Source: Bacteroidota bacterium
GTDB lineage: Bacteria > Bacteroidota > Bacteroidia > AKYH767-A > 2013-40CM-41-45
Length of the DNA: 64,000 bases
NCBI GenBank assembly: GCA_016720935.1
Contig: JADKJP010000005.1
Coordinates: forward strand, 248,001-312,000
Direction: 5' to 3'
The notes beneath the pieces were generated by a model. That model worked only from the letters and a program-made list of their open reading frames with translations, made no database searches and was not told the origin of the DNA. A program made the position numbers and the translations under genes. Position 1 is the first letter of the stretch; each line of letters starts with the position of its first letter. Below, in pieces: positions 16,443 through 26,737 of the stretch.

Positions 16443-19295
16443 TCAATGTGCTTCAAGCCAGTTTTCACCTGAACCTACTCCTACTTCAACAGGAACTTTC
16501 AAAGTCAGTGCGTGCTTCATGTGATTCTCAACCATCGCTTTTAATTCTTCAAGTTCTGATTTGTGTGCGTCGAAGACCAATTCGTCATGTACCTGAAGCA
16601 ACATTTTTGATTTCAAATTTCTCTTTTTGATTTCATCATGAATCCGGATCATGGCAATTTTTATCATATCAGCCGCGCTTCCCTGGATTGGTGCATTGAT
16701 CGCGTTCCGTTCTGCAAATCCTCTTACAGTTGCATTCGCGGAATTAATGTCACGCAAATAGCGTCGACGACCAAGGATGGTTTCTACATAACCTTTCTTC
16801 CTCGCGTTTTCAATGCTCATGTCCATGTATTCCTTGATTGCCGGATACTGCATGAAATAGTTATCAATAATTCCTTTTGCTTCCGTCCTTGAAATATTCA
16901 AACGATCAGCAAGACCAAAAGCGGAAATACCATAGATAATTCCGAAGTTCACCATCTTCGCGTTTCTGCGCATATCACCGGTGACTTCCTTAATTGGAAC
17001 ATTGTACACTTTGGAAGCAGTCGCGGCATGAATATCTTCACCACTGCGAAAAGCTTCCAACATACCGGGATCTCCGCTGAGTTCAGCGATGATCCGCAAT
17101 TCGATTTGTGAATAGTCGGCTGAGAGCAGTGTATATTCACTGTTGCGGGGAATAAACGCTTTTCGAATTTCTCTTCCACGTTCTGTACGAATAGGAATAT
17201 TCTGCAGATTCGGATTGTCGGAACTCAGTCGGCCCGTAACAGCTACCACCTGATTGTACGATGTATGGATTCTTCCTGTAGCAGGATTAACAAGATCAGG
17301 CAATACATCAACATAGGTGTTTTTCAATTTCACCAGTTCGCGGTAATCAAGGATCCTGCGAACCATCGGATGTTTATTTTCGAGTTTGCTCAATACATCT
17401 TCCGCGGTGGAGTACTGACCGGTTTTGGTTTTCGTAGGCTTCTCAACGATTTTCAAATCTTCAAAAAGAACTTCACCTACCTGCTTGGGAGAAGAAACAT
17501 TAAATTTCTTCCCGGCCATGTCCTGAATTTCTTTTTCAATTTTAGAAATATCTGTTTCCAGAACCGCTGAAAAATCACGAAGCGCTTTGATATCGATATT
17601 TATTCCTTCCGCTTCCATGTCTGCAAGCACAGGTACAAGCGGCATTTCAACTTCTGTAAATAATTTTGTTGTTCCGGTAGATTTTAATTTAGGTTCGAAA
17701 ACCGTGTACAACTGATAAGTAACATCCGCATCTTCCGCGGCATACTCCGCCACCTGTTCAACAGGAATATCCCGCATATTCTTCTGCTCTTTCCCTTTTT
17801 TCCCGATCAGACTTTCAATAGAAACCGGAGCATAATTCAAATACGTTTCCGCGAGAACATCCATACTGTGACGCATTTCCGGACGAATCAGGAAATGAGC
17901 GATCATTGTATCAAACAAAACTCCTTTCAATTCCACATCGTAACGCTTCAATATCGATAAATCGTATTTTAGATTCTGTGCAATCTTTGTGATTGATTCG
18001 TTAGAGAAAACCGATTTGAATTCATCCACGATTGCCTGAGCTTCGAGATGATTCGCGGGAACCGAAACATAATAGCCTTCATGAGCAGCCCAGGAGAATG
18101 ACATACCAACCAATTCAGCTTTGTATGCATCGAGTCCGGTTGTTTCAGTATCAAAACAAATATATTTTTGATCGAGTAATTTCTTTATCAGATCTTCCCG
18201 CTTGGCTTTTGTATCACACAAATGATAAGTATGCTTTACATCCGCGATAGTCTGATGAATCGCGTCTTCAGGGTGAGTCTCCTCCGGCTCAACAATTACT
18301 TCCGGTTCTGAATCAAATAAATTTCCCTGAGCACTCGCTGCTGCTTTTTTCTTTGAAGACGACGCTGGCGCTGTAGTTGTTGCTGCGGACGGTTTAGCTT
18401 CCTCCTGAGTCTGGTTACCTGTAAGTCCCAATTGCTCCGCCAGTCTGCGAAATTCAAGTTCGGTAAACAGATCGCGCAAGGCTTCGCGATTCGGTTCAAC
18501 CGCAATCAGATCATCTAGTTTTTCCTTTACCGGTACATCCGTGATGATTGTCGCGAGACGTTTCGATTGAATCGCTTTATCTTTATTGTTCTCGACCTTT
18601 TCTTTTAATTTTCCTTTAAGCTGATCTGTATTCTCGAGAAGGTTTTCAATGGAACCAAACTGTTTTACCAATTGCATCGCTGTCTTCTCTCCAACACCCG
18701 GGATTCCCGGAATATTGTCGACACTGTCGCCCATCAATCCCAGGATATCTTTTACCTGTTCTACCCTCTCAATCTCCCATCGTTTACAAACTTCTGCGAC
18801 GCCCAGCACCTCCGCGCCATTCCCTGCTCGGGCAGGTTTATAAATGAATGTATGCTCATCCACCAATTGACCATAATCCTTATCCGGCGTCATCATGTAG
18901 GTATCGAAGCCTGCTTTCTCTGCCTGTAGAGCAAGTGTTCCGATGACATCATCTGCTTCAAATCCGTCCATCGCGATCACAGGAATATTGAAGGCTTCAC
19001 ATAATTTTACCACAACCGGAATTGAAGCAGCCAGATCTTCAGGGATTTCCTGACGATGGGCTTTGTACTCGGCAAATTCTTCGTGACGTGATGTCGGAGC
19101 AGCCGTATCAAAAACAACAGCGATGTGTGTGGGCTTTTCTTTTTTCAGTACATCCAGCAATGTATTTGTAAAACCAAAAATTGCCGAGGTATTCTGACCC
19201 TTACTGTTGATCCTGTGATTGTTGCTGAATGCAAAATAAGCGCGATAAATCAATGCCATCGCGTCGAGTAGAAATAGTTTCTTAGGAGCTGCCAT
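16443..19295 (-). CDS. polA: DNA polymerase I
   Basis: The protein has about 950 residues. The 5'-3' exonuclease domain fills the first ~300 residues (FLLDAMALIYRAYFAF, DGFEADDVIGTLA, MTPDKDYGQLV, GIPGVGEKTA). A low-complexity Ala/Ser/Thr/Lys linker follows, then a 3'-5' exonuclease domain whose D-x-E is intact (FDTETTGLDAYKAELVGMSF), so proofreading should be active. The polymerase domain has motif A LLSADYSQIELRIIAELSGD, the O-helix KMVNFGIIYGISAFGL, and motif C QVHDELVFD. The frame opens three codons earlier at a TTG; ATG 19295 (MAAPKKLFLLDA) is preferred. It acts in Okazaki-fragment maturation and repair. Confidence 0.97.
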   Translation of the reverse strand: MAAPKKLFLLDAMALIYRAYFAFSNNHRINSKGQNTSAIFGFTNTLLDVLKKEKPTHIAVVFDTAAPTSRHEEFAEYKAHRQEIPEDLAASIPVVVKLCEAFNIPVIAMDGFEADDVIGTLALQAEKAGFDTYMMTPDKDYGQLVDEHTFIYKPARAGNGAEVLGVAEVCKRWEIERVEQVKDILGLMGDSVDNIPGIPGVGEKTAMQLVKQFGSIENLLENTDQLKGKLKEKVENNKDKAIQSKRLATIITDVPVKEKLDDLIAVEPNREALRDLFTELEFRRLAEQLGLTGNQTQEEAKPSAATTTAPASSSKKKAAASAQGNLFDSEPEVIVEPEETHPEDAIHQTIADVKHTYHLCDTKAKREDLIKKLLDQKYICFDTETTGLDAYKAELVGMSFSWAAHEGYYVSVPANHLEAQAIVDEFKSVFSNESITKIAQNLKYDLSILKRYDVELKGVLFDTMIAHFLIRPEMRHSMDVLAETYLNYAPVSIESLIGKKGKEQKNMRDIPVEQVAEYAAEDADVTYQLYTVFEPKLKSTGTTKLFTEVEMPLVPVLADMEAEGINIDIKALRDFSAVLETDISKIEKEIQDMAGKKFNVSSPKQVGEVLFEDLKIVEKPTKTKTGQYSTAEDVLSKLENKHPMVRRILDYRELVKLKNTYVDVLPDLVNPATGRIHTSYNQVVAVTGRLSSDNPNLQNIPIRTERGREIRKAFIPRNSEYTLLSADYSQIELRIIAELSGDPGMLEAFRSGEDIHAATASKVYNVPIKEVTGDMRRNAKMVNFGIIYGISAFGLADRLNISRTEAKGIIDNYFMQYPAIKEYMDMSIENARKKGYVETILGRRRYLRDINSANATVRGFAERNAINAPIQGSAADMIKIAMIRIHDEIKKRNLKSKMLLQVHDELVFDAHKSELEELKAMVENHMKHALTLKVPVEVGVGSGENWLEAH

Positions 19296-19384
19296 AACCT
19301 TCAAATAGGCTATGAAGATACTAAATTAGCGGAAGGGAAATGAAGCCCCGACTTCTGAAAATAACAATTGTTAAAAAGCGGAAA

Positions 19385-21868
19385 TTATTTCCCGCCATTG
19401 ATCATTCCGCCATTCTGATCGGAATTATCTTCCTTCATATCGTCATTTTTAATTCCTTTTTTCTTCTTCTGGCTGAATTCCATTTTACCAAAACGATAAT
19501 CAAAACTTACGCGTGCGCCGAGGAAGAAAACTTTATTGTCGCTGTCATAGGAAAAATTATCTCCCTTGTAATTATTTTTGAAATGCATGTACCATGTTGC
19601 AAAATTGTCGAAACCGAATGCGATCCCTCCTCTTTCATTCTTAAACTCCTTACGCGCACTCAGGTTGTAATACCAAAACGAAGTTGAGCTTCCCTGTACT
19701 GTAAACTTAGGACCATTGAAATTTCCAAAAGCCTGAATTCCCCATGTTTTTGTTATTTCATAAGAACCATACAAGCTCACATTGTAGTTTATTCCGTCGT
19801 TCTGCAAATTCTCGGTCAGCCCTGTACTTTTCACTTTGTAATAAAAAATATTAAAATTACTTCCCATGTAAATTTTCGATTTCCACATTACATTCAATCC
19901 AATACTGGCACCTGTACTGTAGTTTTTACCAATATTGTCATACGTGGAAACATATACATCATTTGTATCTACAAAACGAATGCCTTCAATCGCGTTGTTG
20001 GTGAAGCGGTGATAAACAGAAAGATTGATCGAACCAAATTTCTGAAATGAATTCCAGCCAAACTCAAAAGACTGACTTTTCTCCGCGCTCAGATTTGGAT
20101 TTCCATAGGAAATATTGCTGACATCGCTTTGATTGATATAAGGATTCAGATAGGTAAGACCCGGTCTTTGTATCCGCTGAGTGTAACTCAGTTTTAAAGA
20201 AAATTTTGTCGGACGTGTAAATGAAACTGTCGCGGTAGGAATAAAGTTTTCATACGAATTGGTCACCGATGATGAACTCTGATTAAAACCGCCGTCCAGG
20301 TTAGTATGCTCGTAACGTAAACCTCCCTTAATTCCCCATCTTTTCAATGTAGCTGAAAGCTGCATGTAACCTGCATAAATGGTCTGATCGTAATCAAACA
20401 CATTACTTCTTGAAGTATCGTTCAAATAAGCATCAGCGATGTAACTGAATATTTTATAATTATAATCACTCTTTACTTTTCGTATAATATTCTTGGCACC
20501 AACTTCCAGCAATAATTCCTCCAGCAAAGGATGTGAATAATCCGCCTGAATAGTAAGTTCTTTGTTCCCGCTTTTATTCAAACTGTTTTCAAGAATTGGA
20601 AATCTTGGCAAACTATCAAGCATTCTTGAAATATCGTATTCCGTATTCCGATTACTGTTTGTGAGTTGTCCGGATAAAGTAAACTCCTGGTTTGGTTTTT
20701 TCAATGACTGTTTCAAATCCAGTGTCGCATCATAATTCAATCCATCGGTTTTTGTATCGTAATCTGTAGTGAATAATTTCCGGGAAGGGTTTCCATTAAA
20801 AGAAAAATAATTATCCGTAGTTCCATTCGAAGAATTATTAAAATCATTAATACGAAGTGATCCGTTCAAATTCAATCGTTGCGTGAAATCATAATCCAGT
20901 GTCATCTGGCCGAATGGACCAAAGCCGGTATTGTTATTATCGCCTTCTTGTCGCAGGGAAGAGTATTGAGTGGATCGTGTCGCCTGCAATTCTCCTTTTC
21001 CGGAGTATCCGAAACCACCAAAGTTTAATCCCGTGCCCAATTTCCCTGTACGGTAACTCAGATTTCCAAAGAGATTACTGGAACGTGTGCCTGCACCGGC
21101 ATTTACCATTCCGCTGAAACCATGGATATTTTTTCTCTTGGTAATAATATTGATAATTCCTCCGGTACCTTCCGCGTCGTACTTCGCGCTCGGACTGGTG
21201 ATTACTTCTACTTTCTCGATTTCATCAGCGGGAATCATTTTCATCGCGTCAGCGACACTTCCGGCTGTGAGAGAAGAAGGTTTGTTGTTGATCAGGATTT
21301 TTACATTTTGAGTTCCCTGCAACATCACATTTCCTTCAAGATCGACCTGTACCATGGGAACTTTTCTCAAAACGTCCGTAGCGTTACCTCCTTTTGTTGT
21401 GATGTCTTTTTCAGCATTATAAACTAACTTATCGATTTTAGTTTCGATAAGTGCTTTCTCCGCCTCGATAGTTGTTTCTTTCAACAAATTTGTAGAAGGA
21501 GCCAGTAAAATCTTCGGAATGTTTACGACAAGTTTCTTCTCTGAGATTTTAACAGAATCAATATTTTTCGTTCCATAACCAACGAAAGTGATGCTCAGAT
21601 GGTAAATACCATTTCTGAGATTCTTTAATTTAAAATCTCCTTGTCCGTCGGTGAGTACACCATCGATCGGTTTTTCACTGCCCTGTTCATACAAACCGAC
21701 ACTGGCAAACTCAACCGGTTTTTTAGTTAACGAATCCAGTAATGTTCCGGTGATTTTACCATCAAAAATTCTTTGCGGACCTCCGCCAAGATTAAGCCCG
21801 GGAATCTGGGCAATTATTGAGTTGCAGGCAAATACCAATGCTAGAAGAGTGAAGAAATACTGTCTCAT
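19385..21868 (-). CDS. Outer-membrane beta-barrel (TonB-dependent receptor-like) protein
   Basis: From ATG 21868 the protein has 827 residues; the open frame runs 71 codons further upstream but only MRQYFFTLLALVFACNSIIAQ gives a signal peptide. Next comes a carboxypeptidase-regulatory-like domain (GKITGTLLDSLTKKPVEFAS to KLVVNIP), then a plug domain (TDVLRKVPMVQVDLEGNVML, VKILINNKPSSL, SPSAKYDAEGTGGIINIIT), then a long C-terminal barrel (OMP_b-brl_3 type). Such proteins import or bind substrates at the outer membrane; some lack a TonB box, and none is obvious here. No SusD partner is adjacent, so the substrate is unknown. The tail ends with an Asp/Asn/Lys-rich stretch (KKKKGIKNDDMKEDNSDQN), unusual for a barrel end. 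Confidence 0.88.
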   Translation of the reverse strand: MRQYFFTLLALVFACNSIIAQIPGLNLGGGPQRIFDGKITGTLLDSLTKKPVEFASVGLYEQGSEKPIDGVLTDGQGDFKLKNLRNGIYHLSITFVGYGTKNIDSVKISEKKLVVNIPKILLAPSTNLLKETTIEAEKALIETKIDKLVYNAEKDITTKGGNATDVLRKVPMVQVDLEGNVMLQGTQNVKILINNKPSSLTAGSVADAMKMIPADEIEKVEVITSPSAKYDAEGTGGIINIITKRKNIHGFSGMVNAGAGTRSSNLFGNLSYRTGKLGTGLNFGGFGYSGKGELQATRSTQYSSLRQEGDNNNTGFGPFGQMTLDYDFTQRLNLNGSLRINDFNNSSNGTTDNYFSFNGNPSRKLFTTDYDTKTDGLNYDATLDLKQSLKKPNQEFTLSGQLTNSNRNTEYDISRMLDSLPRFPILENSLNKSGNKELTIQADYSHPLLEELLLEVGAKNIIRKVKSDYNYKIFSYIADAYLNDTSRSNVFDYDQTIYAGYMQLSATLKRWGIKGGLRYEHTNLDGGFNQSSSSVTNSYENFIPTATVSFTRPTKFSLKLSYTQRIQRPGLTYLNPYINQSDVSNISYGNPNLSAEKSQSFEFGWNSFQKFGSINLSVYHRFTNNAIEGIRFVDTNDVYVSTYDNIGKNYSTGASIGLNVMWKSKIYMGSNFNIFYYKVKSTGLTENLQNDGINYNVSLYGSYEITKTWGIQAFGNFNGPKFTVQGSSTSFWYYNLSARKEFKNERGGIAFGFDNFATWYMHFKNNYKGDNFSYDSDNKVFFLGARVSFDYRFGKMEFSQKKKKGIKNDDMKEDNSDQNGGMINGGK

Positions 21869-22009
21869 AGTTTTTAAGGAAGGGCGTAAAGGTAAGGAGT
21901 CAATACCAAGGGAAAAAATATATTCACACGCTAAAGACCACTCTATTTTCGAGGAAATTATTAAAATTATTGTGTTTTGATAGATTCCTCCATCACTGAA
22001 CATGATAAC

Positions 22010-22275
22010 TGAAACAATATCCTGCGTTTTCATACCGGGAATTGCCTTGTTTTTCTCTTGCTTAATGAATTTCAAGTGCATAAAAACATTCCGGAATTTG
22101 AGAAAGGCTCCGGATCCCTACCTGCTTACAGCCTACCCGAAAATTGGGCCGCCTTGCCGAGCTAAATGACAATGCCGACCGTATTTCTAAAAACAAAAAG
22201 TAAAAAGTCCTTCAAGCGAATGCTTATGTCTTTTATCTTCATCCAACCACTTATACTCAACAAAAAAGAAAAGGG
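22010..22275 (+). pseudogene. Decayed 5' part of a DUF3089 lipoprotein hydrolase gene
   Basis: With frameshifts and stops, the plus strand encodes pieces that align with the start of the intact gene at 40174: a lipobox-like LFFSC, then NEFQVHKNIPEF, GSGSLPAYSLPENWAALP (intact: SGSTPDYSLSKNWAALP), ELNDNADRI (intact ELRDNADRV) and VFYLHPTTYT (intact VFFIHPTTYT). The homology ends near 22275, about residue 95 of the intact protein, before the catalytic serine. It is therefore a truncated, non-functional second copy at the left border of the accessory region, while the intact copy lies at the right border of the first cassette. Confidence 0.75.
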
Positions 22276-22338
22276 AAATAAAGATACAATCCTACAATTA
22301 AATTGAATCCTTGACAAATCTATTTACAACTGGATTCA

Positions 22339-22680
22339 ATGACAATGAAAAACTCCGTCAGTGAAAAAGAATATCAATACAAAATTAGGGCAGGAAGAGT
22401 AACGGATAAAGAGTCTCTCCTGCAAGTACTGCAATTGAATTACGAAAGATCATCGTCCCTTGATGATTTCTACTCCAAGTTGAATAAGTCTAAAATTGAA
22501 ACCTACCAAAGAAGTGGAAAGGTAACAGGCGTAGTTTTCAATGGTAAAAAGTTTCGTTTTTCAAGACTTGGAATTTCATTAGAGTTATTTCAGGAAACCA
22601 GTGTTGAGAGAAAAAGAAATAATGAATTAAAAGCTTCAAGGGATTTAAAAAAGAAAGAGCATAAGGAATTAAACCTATGA
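22339..22680 (+). pseudogene. C-terminal relaxase remnant, copy A
   Basis: This 113-codon frame matches residues ~105-213 of the longer relaxase fragment at 48299-48940: SVSEKEYQYKIRAGRVTDKESL, KIETYQRSGKVTGVVFNGK (copy C: KIETYQRSGRVTGIVFNGK) and KKKEHKELNL at the end. The catalytic HxDxxxxHxH part is absent. The frame is intact over its length, which could mean either recent truncation or residual selection on the C-terminal domain. Its stop is 8 bp before the stop of the converging propeller gene A, an arrangement repeated twice more in the window. Confidence 0.75.
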
Positions 22681-22688
22681 AGTTCAAT

Positions 22689-24188
22689 TTATTCAACTAA
22701 AAATTTCACACTCCATGAGCCACTCACACTAATCATCCTTGCTAAATAAATCCCAGAAGAAATAGATGGCAAATCTAAATGCTTATAACTACTGTATCTA
22801 GGTAACTGATATTTTACTATAACATTTCCTTCCATGTCTATTATTTCAAGTCCGCTTTCAGATCTAACAATTGGGTAAGATATAGTGAAGTTTCCATTTC
22901 GTACGGGGGTAGGATAAACTTCGATTAAATGTTCAGATTTGTTGAAAACCTGAACTGAATTTAAAAGAGAATCACACACACTCCCAATAACAGGGCCTAA
23001 ATCATAATTTGGATTATTGGGTAAACCATAATAAGTTCGTTTTCCACCGAGGTAAAAACTGAAAGGTTGAAAGTCGCATGCAACTCCTATGCTATTGGGA
23101 TTATTAATAACACTTAAGTTCATGTTAATGTAATTATACATAGAATCAGCATAGGGAAAGCTATTAAGGTGTGGGCTTTCGTAGGCACGTGAATAATAAA
23201 TTTTCCCATCCGGAGCTAAGCGAACAGCACCCGGTCCGATTGGTGCGTAGGTCATGTCAATTGTGTCTGCACTATTGGGGATATCAATTGAATTCAAATC
23301 GTATTGTATAAGATACGATTCCGCGACACCTGTCCACCTGGCAGTCGTAACATAAAATATATTTCCATCAGGGCTATAACTGCCCTCCCAAAGAAGTCTA
23401 TTATAAGGTACGGTTGTTATTTCCGGATAAATGAGTCTGGGATTATTAACTATTCCTGTGCATCGGTCAAAATCATATTCACACATGTAACCTCTAACAT
23501 TTATTACCATAACCTTTGTGTTATCTGGATTAAAAATAATTTTTTGAAAATCCAGATCCGTGGCATCATTAAAGTCAAAGGTGATCTCAGGAGAGATATT
23601 ATCAGGTGTAATCAAGTAAACAAGAAAGCGATTATGCTGGGTGTAGTTAGTACTAGAAAGCTTAGATATTAACCACCAGTCACGCCCATTAGCATGTTTT
23701 ACTGCTTGGAGACAATCCGCAATCCTGTTGCTATCGATCTGGATATTCTTTATCACCACAGCCCCAAGACCTTGATCAAGATTCATATCGATTACTGAAT
23801 AATAAATTCCGTCATAATATACGGGCCACCCTGTGTAAATCAAATAATATTTGTCATTATTCCCTGAAAATGGAACAATCTGGAGTTCATTATATACTCC
23901 ATCACTAATTATTGAATCCGAATTCAATAAAGTGTCGTGATTGGCATTCCAGACATAGGCTATAGCTAAAGGCATGTATGTATCAGCATAAAACTGCAAT
24001 GCACCCATAGAATCACAAATAGAAACACAACTACCCCTTCCATCCATAGCTGAAACGAATGGAGCAGGATTTATTGTGTCCCTGAAATCTATCCCTGCAC
24101 TGTCTCCGAAACACCAGATGGAATTCCGGTTTTGGCTAAATGCAGAAAAAGTGATAAAGAACAGAAAGAAGGATAATGTAAATCGCAT
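22689..24188 (-). CDS. Secreted propeller-like T9SS protein, copy A (diverged)
   Basis: From ATG 24188 the protein has 499 residues; the open frame extends into the IS21 end, but MRFTLSFFLFFITFSAFSQ is the natural signal peptide. It shares with copies B and C a set of blocks: LWLMG/WCFGD start, SVIDM-N-LDQGLGAVV, AVKHANGRDWWLI, FDRCTG, RLAPDGKIYY, NPNYDLGPVIGSVCDSLL. Repeated strands with NPDN/SPDGN suggest a WD40-like beta-propeller. The last ~80 residues (EVYPTPVRNGNFTISYP to WSVKFLVE) form a T9SS type A sorting domain. Function unknown; surface-located. An IS21 end lies 14 bp upstream of the start codon, so the native promoter region has been lost or reduced to a -7-like TATCTTTA. Confidence 0.8.
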   Translation of the reverse strand: MRFTLSFFLFFITFSAFSQNRNSIWCFGDSAGIDFRDTINPAPFVSAMDGRGSCVSICDSMGALQFYADTYMPLAIAYVWNANHDTLLNSDSIISDGVYNELQIVPFSGNNDKYYLIYTGWPVYYDGIYYSVIDMNLDQGLGAVVIKNIQIDSNRIADCLQAVKHANGRDWWLISKLSSTNYTQHNRFLVYLITPDNISPEITFDFNDATDLDFQKIIFNPDNTKVMVINVRGYMCEYDFDRCTGIVNNPRLIYPEITTVPYNRLLWEGSYSPDGNIFYVTTARWTGVAESYLIQYDLNSIDIPNSADTIDMTYAPIGPGAVRLAPDGKIYYSRAYESPHLNSFPYADSMYNYINMNLSVINNPNSIGVACDFQPFSFYLGGKRTYYGLPNNPNYDLGPVIGSVCDSLLNSVQVFNKSEHLIEVYPTPVRNGNFTISYPIVRSESGLEIIDMEGNVIVKYQLPRYSSYKHLDLPSISSGIYLARMISVSGSWSVKFLVE

Positions 24189-24201
24189 TTCTAAAGATAG
24201 T

Positions 24202-24251
24202 TGGAGATTCCGTTCAAACTGACCACCTCTTTTCGCGTCAAACTGACCACC
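24202..24251. repeat. IS21 left end with two 24-bp-spaced transposase-site repeats
   Basis: The terminal TGGAGATTCCGT is followed by CAAACTGACCACC at 24215-24227 and 24239-24251. The spacing of 24 bp equals that at the right end. Confidence 0.85.
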
Positions 24252-24313
24252 TAAAGTTACTCGCATAATTTGTTAAAGAAAACATGAGATTTTGGTTGCT
24301 GATGGCTGTTGGT

Positions 24314-25072
24314 TTAATTGATTTTTTCTGTCTTATCAGATTCTAAGGTACTTCTTTTTTTTCGCATTGATTCACCTTTTAACTCCAGGCGATGAGCATC
24401 GTGAATAACCCGGTCTAAGATCGCATCTGCAATCGTCTGTTCTCCGATCACTTCAAACCAATTATTCATCGGCACTTGTGAGGTAATGAGTGTAGATCGC
24501 TTACCGTGGCGGTCTTCAATGATTTCCATGAGCATGGTCCTGCTTTGTTGATCCAGAGGCTGGATTCCAAAGTCATCGATGATCAGCATATCTTGTTTTT
24601 CCATGCGCGTGATTTCTTTTAGATAGCTGCCATCTGCCTTTCCCATTTTCAACCTTGCAAAGAGCTTAGAGGAGTACTCATACATTACCTTGTATCCTAA
24701 TGAACAAGCCTGGTGACCCAATGCGGAGGCGAGATAGCTCTTTCCAATGCCTGTACTTCCGGTGATGATTACATTTTGTTTCTTCTTAATAAAATCACAA
24801 TCTGCAAGGCGAAGCACCTGGTTTTTGTCAATCTCCCGATCTGTTTCAAAGCTAATCTGTTCAACAGATGCTTTGTAACGGAAGTGGGCATTCTTTACGC
24901 TACGGCTCAATTTCCTGTTGTAACGCTGATCCCATTCAGAGTCAATCAGCATTGCCAGGAGTTCGTCCGCAGTACATTGTGTTGCTTTGCCGGATTCCAG
25001 GCTGCTCCGGAAGGCTTGCGCCATTCCGGTTAATTTCATCGTTTTCATTTTTTGGATTGTTTGCTCATTCAT
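24314..25072 (-). CDS. istB: IS21 helper ATPase IstB
   Basis: The 252-residue AAA+ protein has an N-terminal helical domain (KLTGMAQAFRSSLES), Walker A GSTGIGKSYLA, Walker B DMLIIDDFGIQPLD and the downstream TLITSQVP sensor-type segment, the DnaC-like order of IstB. It would assist IstA in target choice and strand transfer. It follows istA by 31 bp in the same direction and the frame is undamaged. Confidence 0.95.
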   Translation of the reverse strand: MNEQTIQKMKTMKLTGMAQAFRSSLESGKATQCTADELLAMLIDSEWDQRYNRKLSRSVKNAHFRYKASVEQISFETDREIDKNQVLRLADCDFIKKKQNVIITGSTGIGKSYLASALGHQACSLGYKVMYEYSSKLFARLKMGKADGSYLKEITRMEKQDMLIIDDFGIQPLDQQSRTMLMEIIEDRHGKRSTLITSQVPMNNWFEVIGEQTIADAILDRVIHDAHRLELKGESMRKKRSTLESDKTEKIN

Positions 25073-25103
25073 AATGGTGTTGTTTTAAAGGGTTAGTTTA
25101 TGT

Positions 25104-26651
25104 TTATTGGTAGTAATTATTTCCACGGATATTTTCATGCTTGGGCATGGGCATCACTTTATCATCTTCAACATCAAAGTAATCCAGCCCTTTGTTCAGG
25201 ATTTCTTCAATAGCACGGTAGTGATACAATCCGTAGGCATGCGCTCGCTCGCAGGCCCGGACGAGTCGCTTATGTCCGACACGTTTAGCGAAGGATAAAA
25301 TACCCTGGCAGGATTTGTAGGCCTGCTCCGGATGTTGTTTGCGTTGAAGTACCTGTGCGATATAGAACTCCACCTCTTGGCCTATGGCTCGTGCCAGCGT
25401 TAAAAAATAGTCCGGATTCCATTCTGCCATTACCTGATGCTGGGTCGCCAGATGAGAGGAATCAGTCGTATAATTGTGTGGACTGCGTACCCGCTGGTGC
25501 GTAGCAATCACATCATACTTGTAATAAATTTCAAGCTTTGATTTGCTGTACAGAATGCGGACCTTCTTACTGATGTAACTGTAGGGGACACTGTAATAAT
25601 GTTTGTCAACGCTCAGGTTCACGTGCCCGTTTTTCATCACCGTTACTACTTGCAATGTTCGTAGTTCAAAACGAGTGGAAGGGAGCGCTTGCAGGGCGTG
25701 TTTCTCTGATTCTTCGAACTGCTCAAGCCGGGAGTAATTACGCCCTTTGAACTTTTGCTGATTGTGTTGAAGCAACAACGGAAGGATGCGTGCATTTAAT
25801 TCTTCCAGCGATGCAGGTAGTTCCGGTGGCAGCAGCGCGAAGATGCGGATGTATGCGATCTTCACCGCCCCTTCCACCAAAGCCTTGTCCTTAGGCTTGT
25901 ATGCGCGTGCAGGGAGCACAACCATGTTGTAATGTTCGGCAAAAGCTTCAAAGTTTTCGTTCAGCTTGGGCTCGTAACGATTGGTTTTGATGACCGCAGA
26001 TTTTAAATTATCCGGAACAATCGCTGTTGGTGTTCCGCCAAAAAAGTGAACAGCGTTTTCACAACAGCCGATAAAATCTTCCACACGCTGACTCTCCACC
26101 GCTTCCACATACGTGTATTGGCTTCCACCCAGAATCGCAACAAAAACTTCCATCTTCTTGATCTCACCACTCGTTGGATCAACTACTTCCAGTTTCTCTC
26201 CCGTAAAATCAACATACATTTTATCACCTGCAATGTGCGTCATGTGCATGCTGGGTTGTGCGCGACGTGTCCACAGATTGAAGTGGGAATAAAAGGCTGT
26301 GAGTTTGTATCCTTCAGGAGATTGTTTGACGTACTCCTGGTAAAGGCTTAGTCTAGTTACGCCGCGTTTCTTTAAACGACTTTCATGTACTCTAAAATAT
26401 TCATAGAGCGCAACCATTCGATTGTCCATGACAACTTCTGGCTCCTTGCAAAAAAGTTCATCCAGTTCTTTGTCACTCAACTTGCTCACTTCGTCCCAAT
26501 TGCTGTGCAATCCAACAAATGTGTAGAGGTACTTCTTTACTGTATTGCGGGATAGCCCCGTAATAGTGCTGATGCTTAGTTTACTATGCCCTTGGCAATG
26601 TAATTTTAAGACGTGTCGCAATTTGCTCATGAGTATCGGTTTATTAGCCAT
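25104..26651 (-). CDS. istA: IS21 transposase IstA
   Basis: The ~515-residue transposase has an N-terminal HTH (LHCQGHSKLSISTITGLSRN) and an rve integrase core with a visible DDE triad: KMYVDFTGEKL, VPDNLKSAVI and DKALVEGAVK. A C-terminal beta domain (VNLSVDKHYYSVPYSYI) follows. The frame opens at a TTG; ATG at 26651 is taken as the start. No frameshift or stop is present, so the element may still be mobile. Confidence 0.95.
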   Translation of the reverse strand: MANKPILMSKLRHVLKLHCQGHSKLSISTITGLSRNTVKKYLYTFVGLHSNWDEVSKLSDKELDELFCKEPEVVMDNRMVALYEYFRVHESRLKKRGVTRLSLYQEYVKQSPEGYKLTAFYSHFNLWTRRAQPSMHMTHIAGDKMYVDFTGEKLEVVDPTSGEIKKMEVFVAILGGSQYTYVEAVESQRVEDFIGCCENAVHFFGGTPTAIVPDNLKSAVIKTNRYEPKLNENFEAFAEHYNMVVLPARAYKPKDKALVEGAVKIAYIRIFALLPPELPASLEELNARILPLLLQHNQQKFKGRNYSRLEQFEESEKHALQALPSTRFELRTLQVVTVMKNGHVNLSVDKHYYSVPYSYISKKVRILYSKSKLEIYYKYDVIATHQRVRSPHNYTTDSSHLATQHQVMAEWNPDYFLTLARAIGQEVEFYIAQVLQRKQHPEQAYKSCQGILSFAKRVGHKRLVRACERAHAYGLYHYRAIEEILNKGLDYFDVEDDKVMPMPKHENIRGNNYYQ

Positions 26652-26737
26652 CAAAAATGGATTGGTTAGAAGAGCATGTTAGCCCTTTTTCAATCTATTT
26701 TAGATCGCAACCGATCTCAGATTTTCTTCTTAAATTA

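Noticed and set aside
21869..22081. N-terminal extension of the outer-membrane receptor
   Set aside because: It has no family similarity, would hide the signal peptide, and overlaps the DUF3089 pseudogene.
24189..24266. N-terminal extension of propeller protein A (GGQFDAKRGGQF)
   Set aside because: It is the IS21 terminal repeat read in frame; a proper signal peptide begins at ATG 24188.
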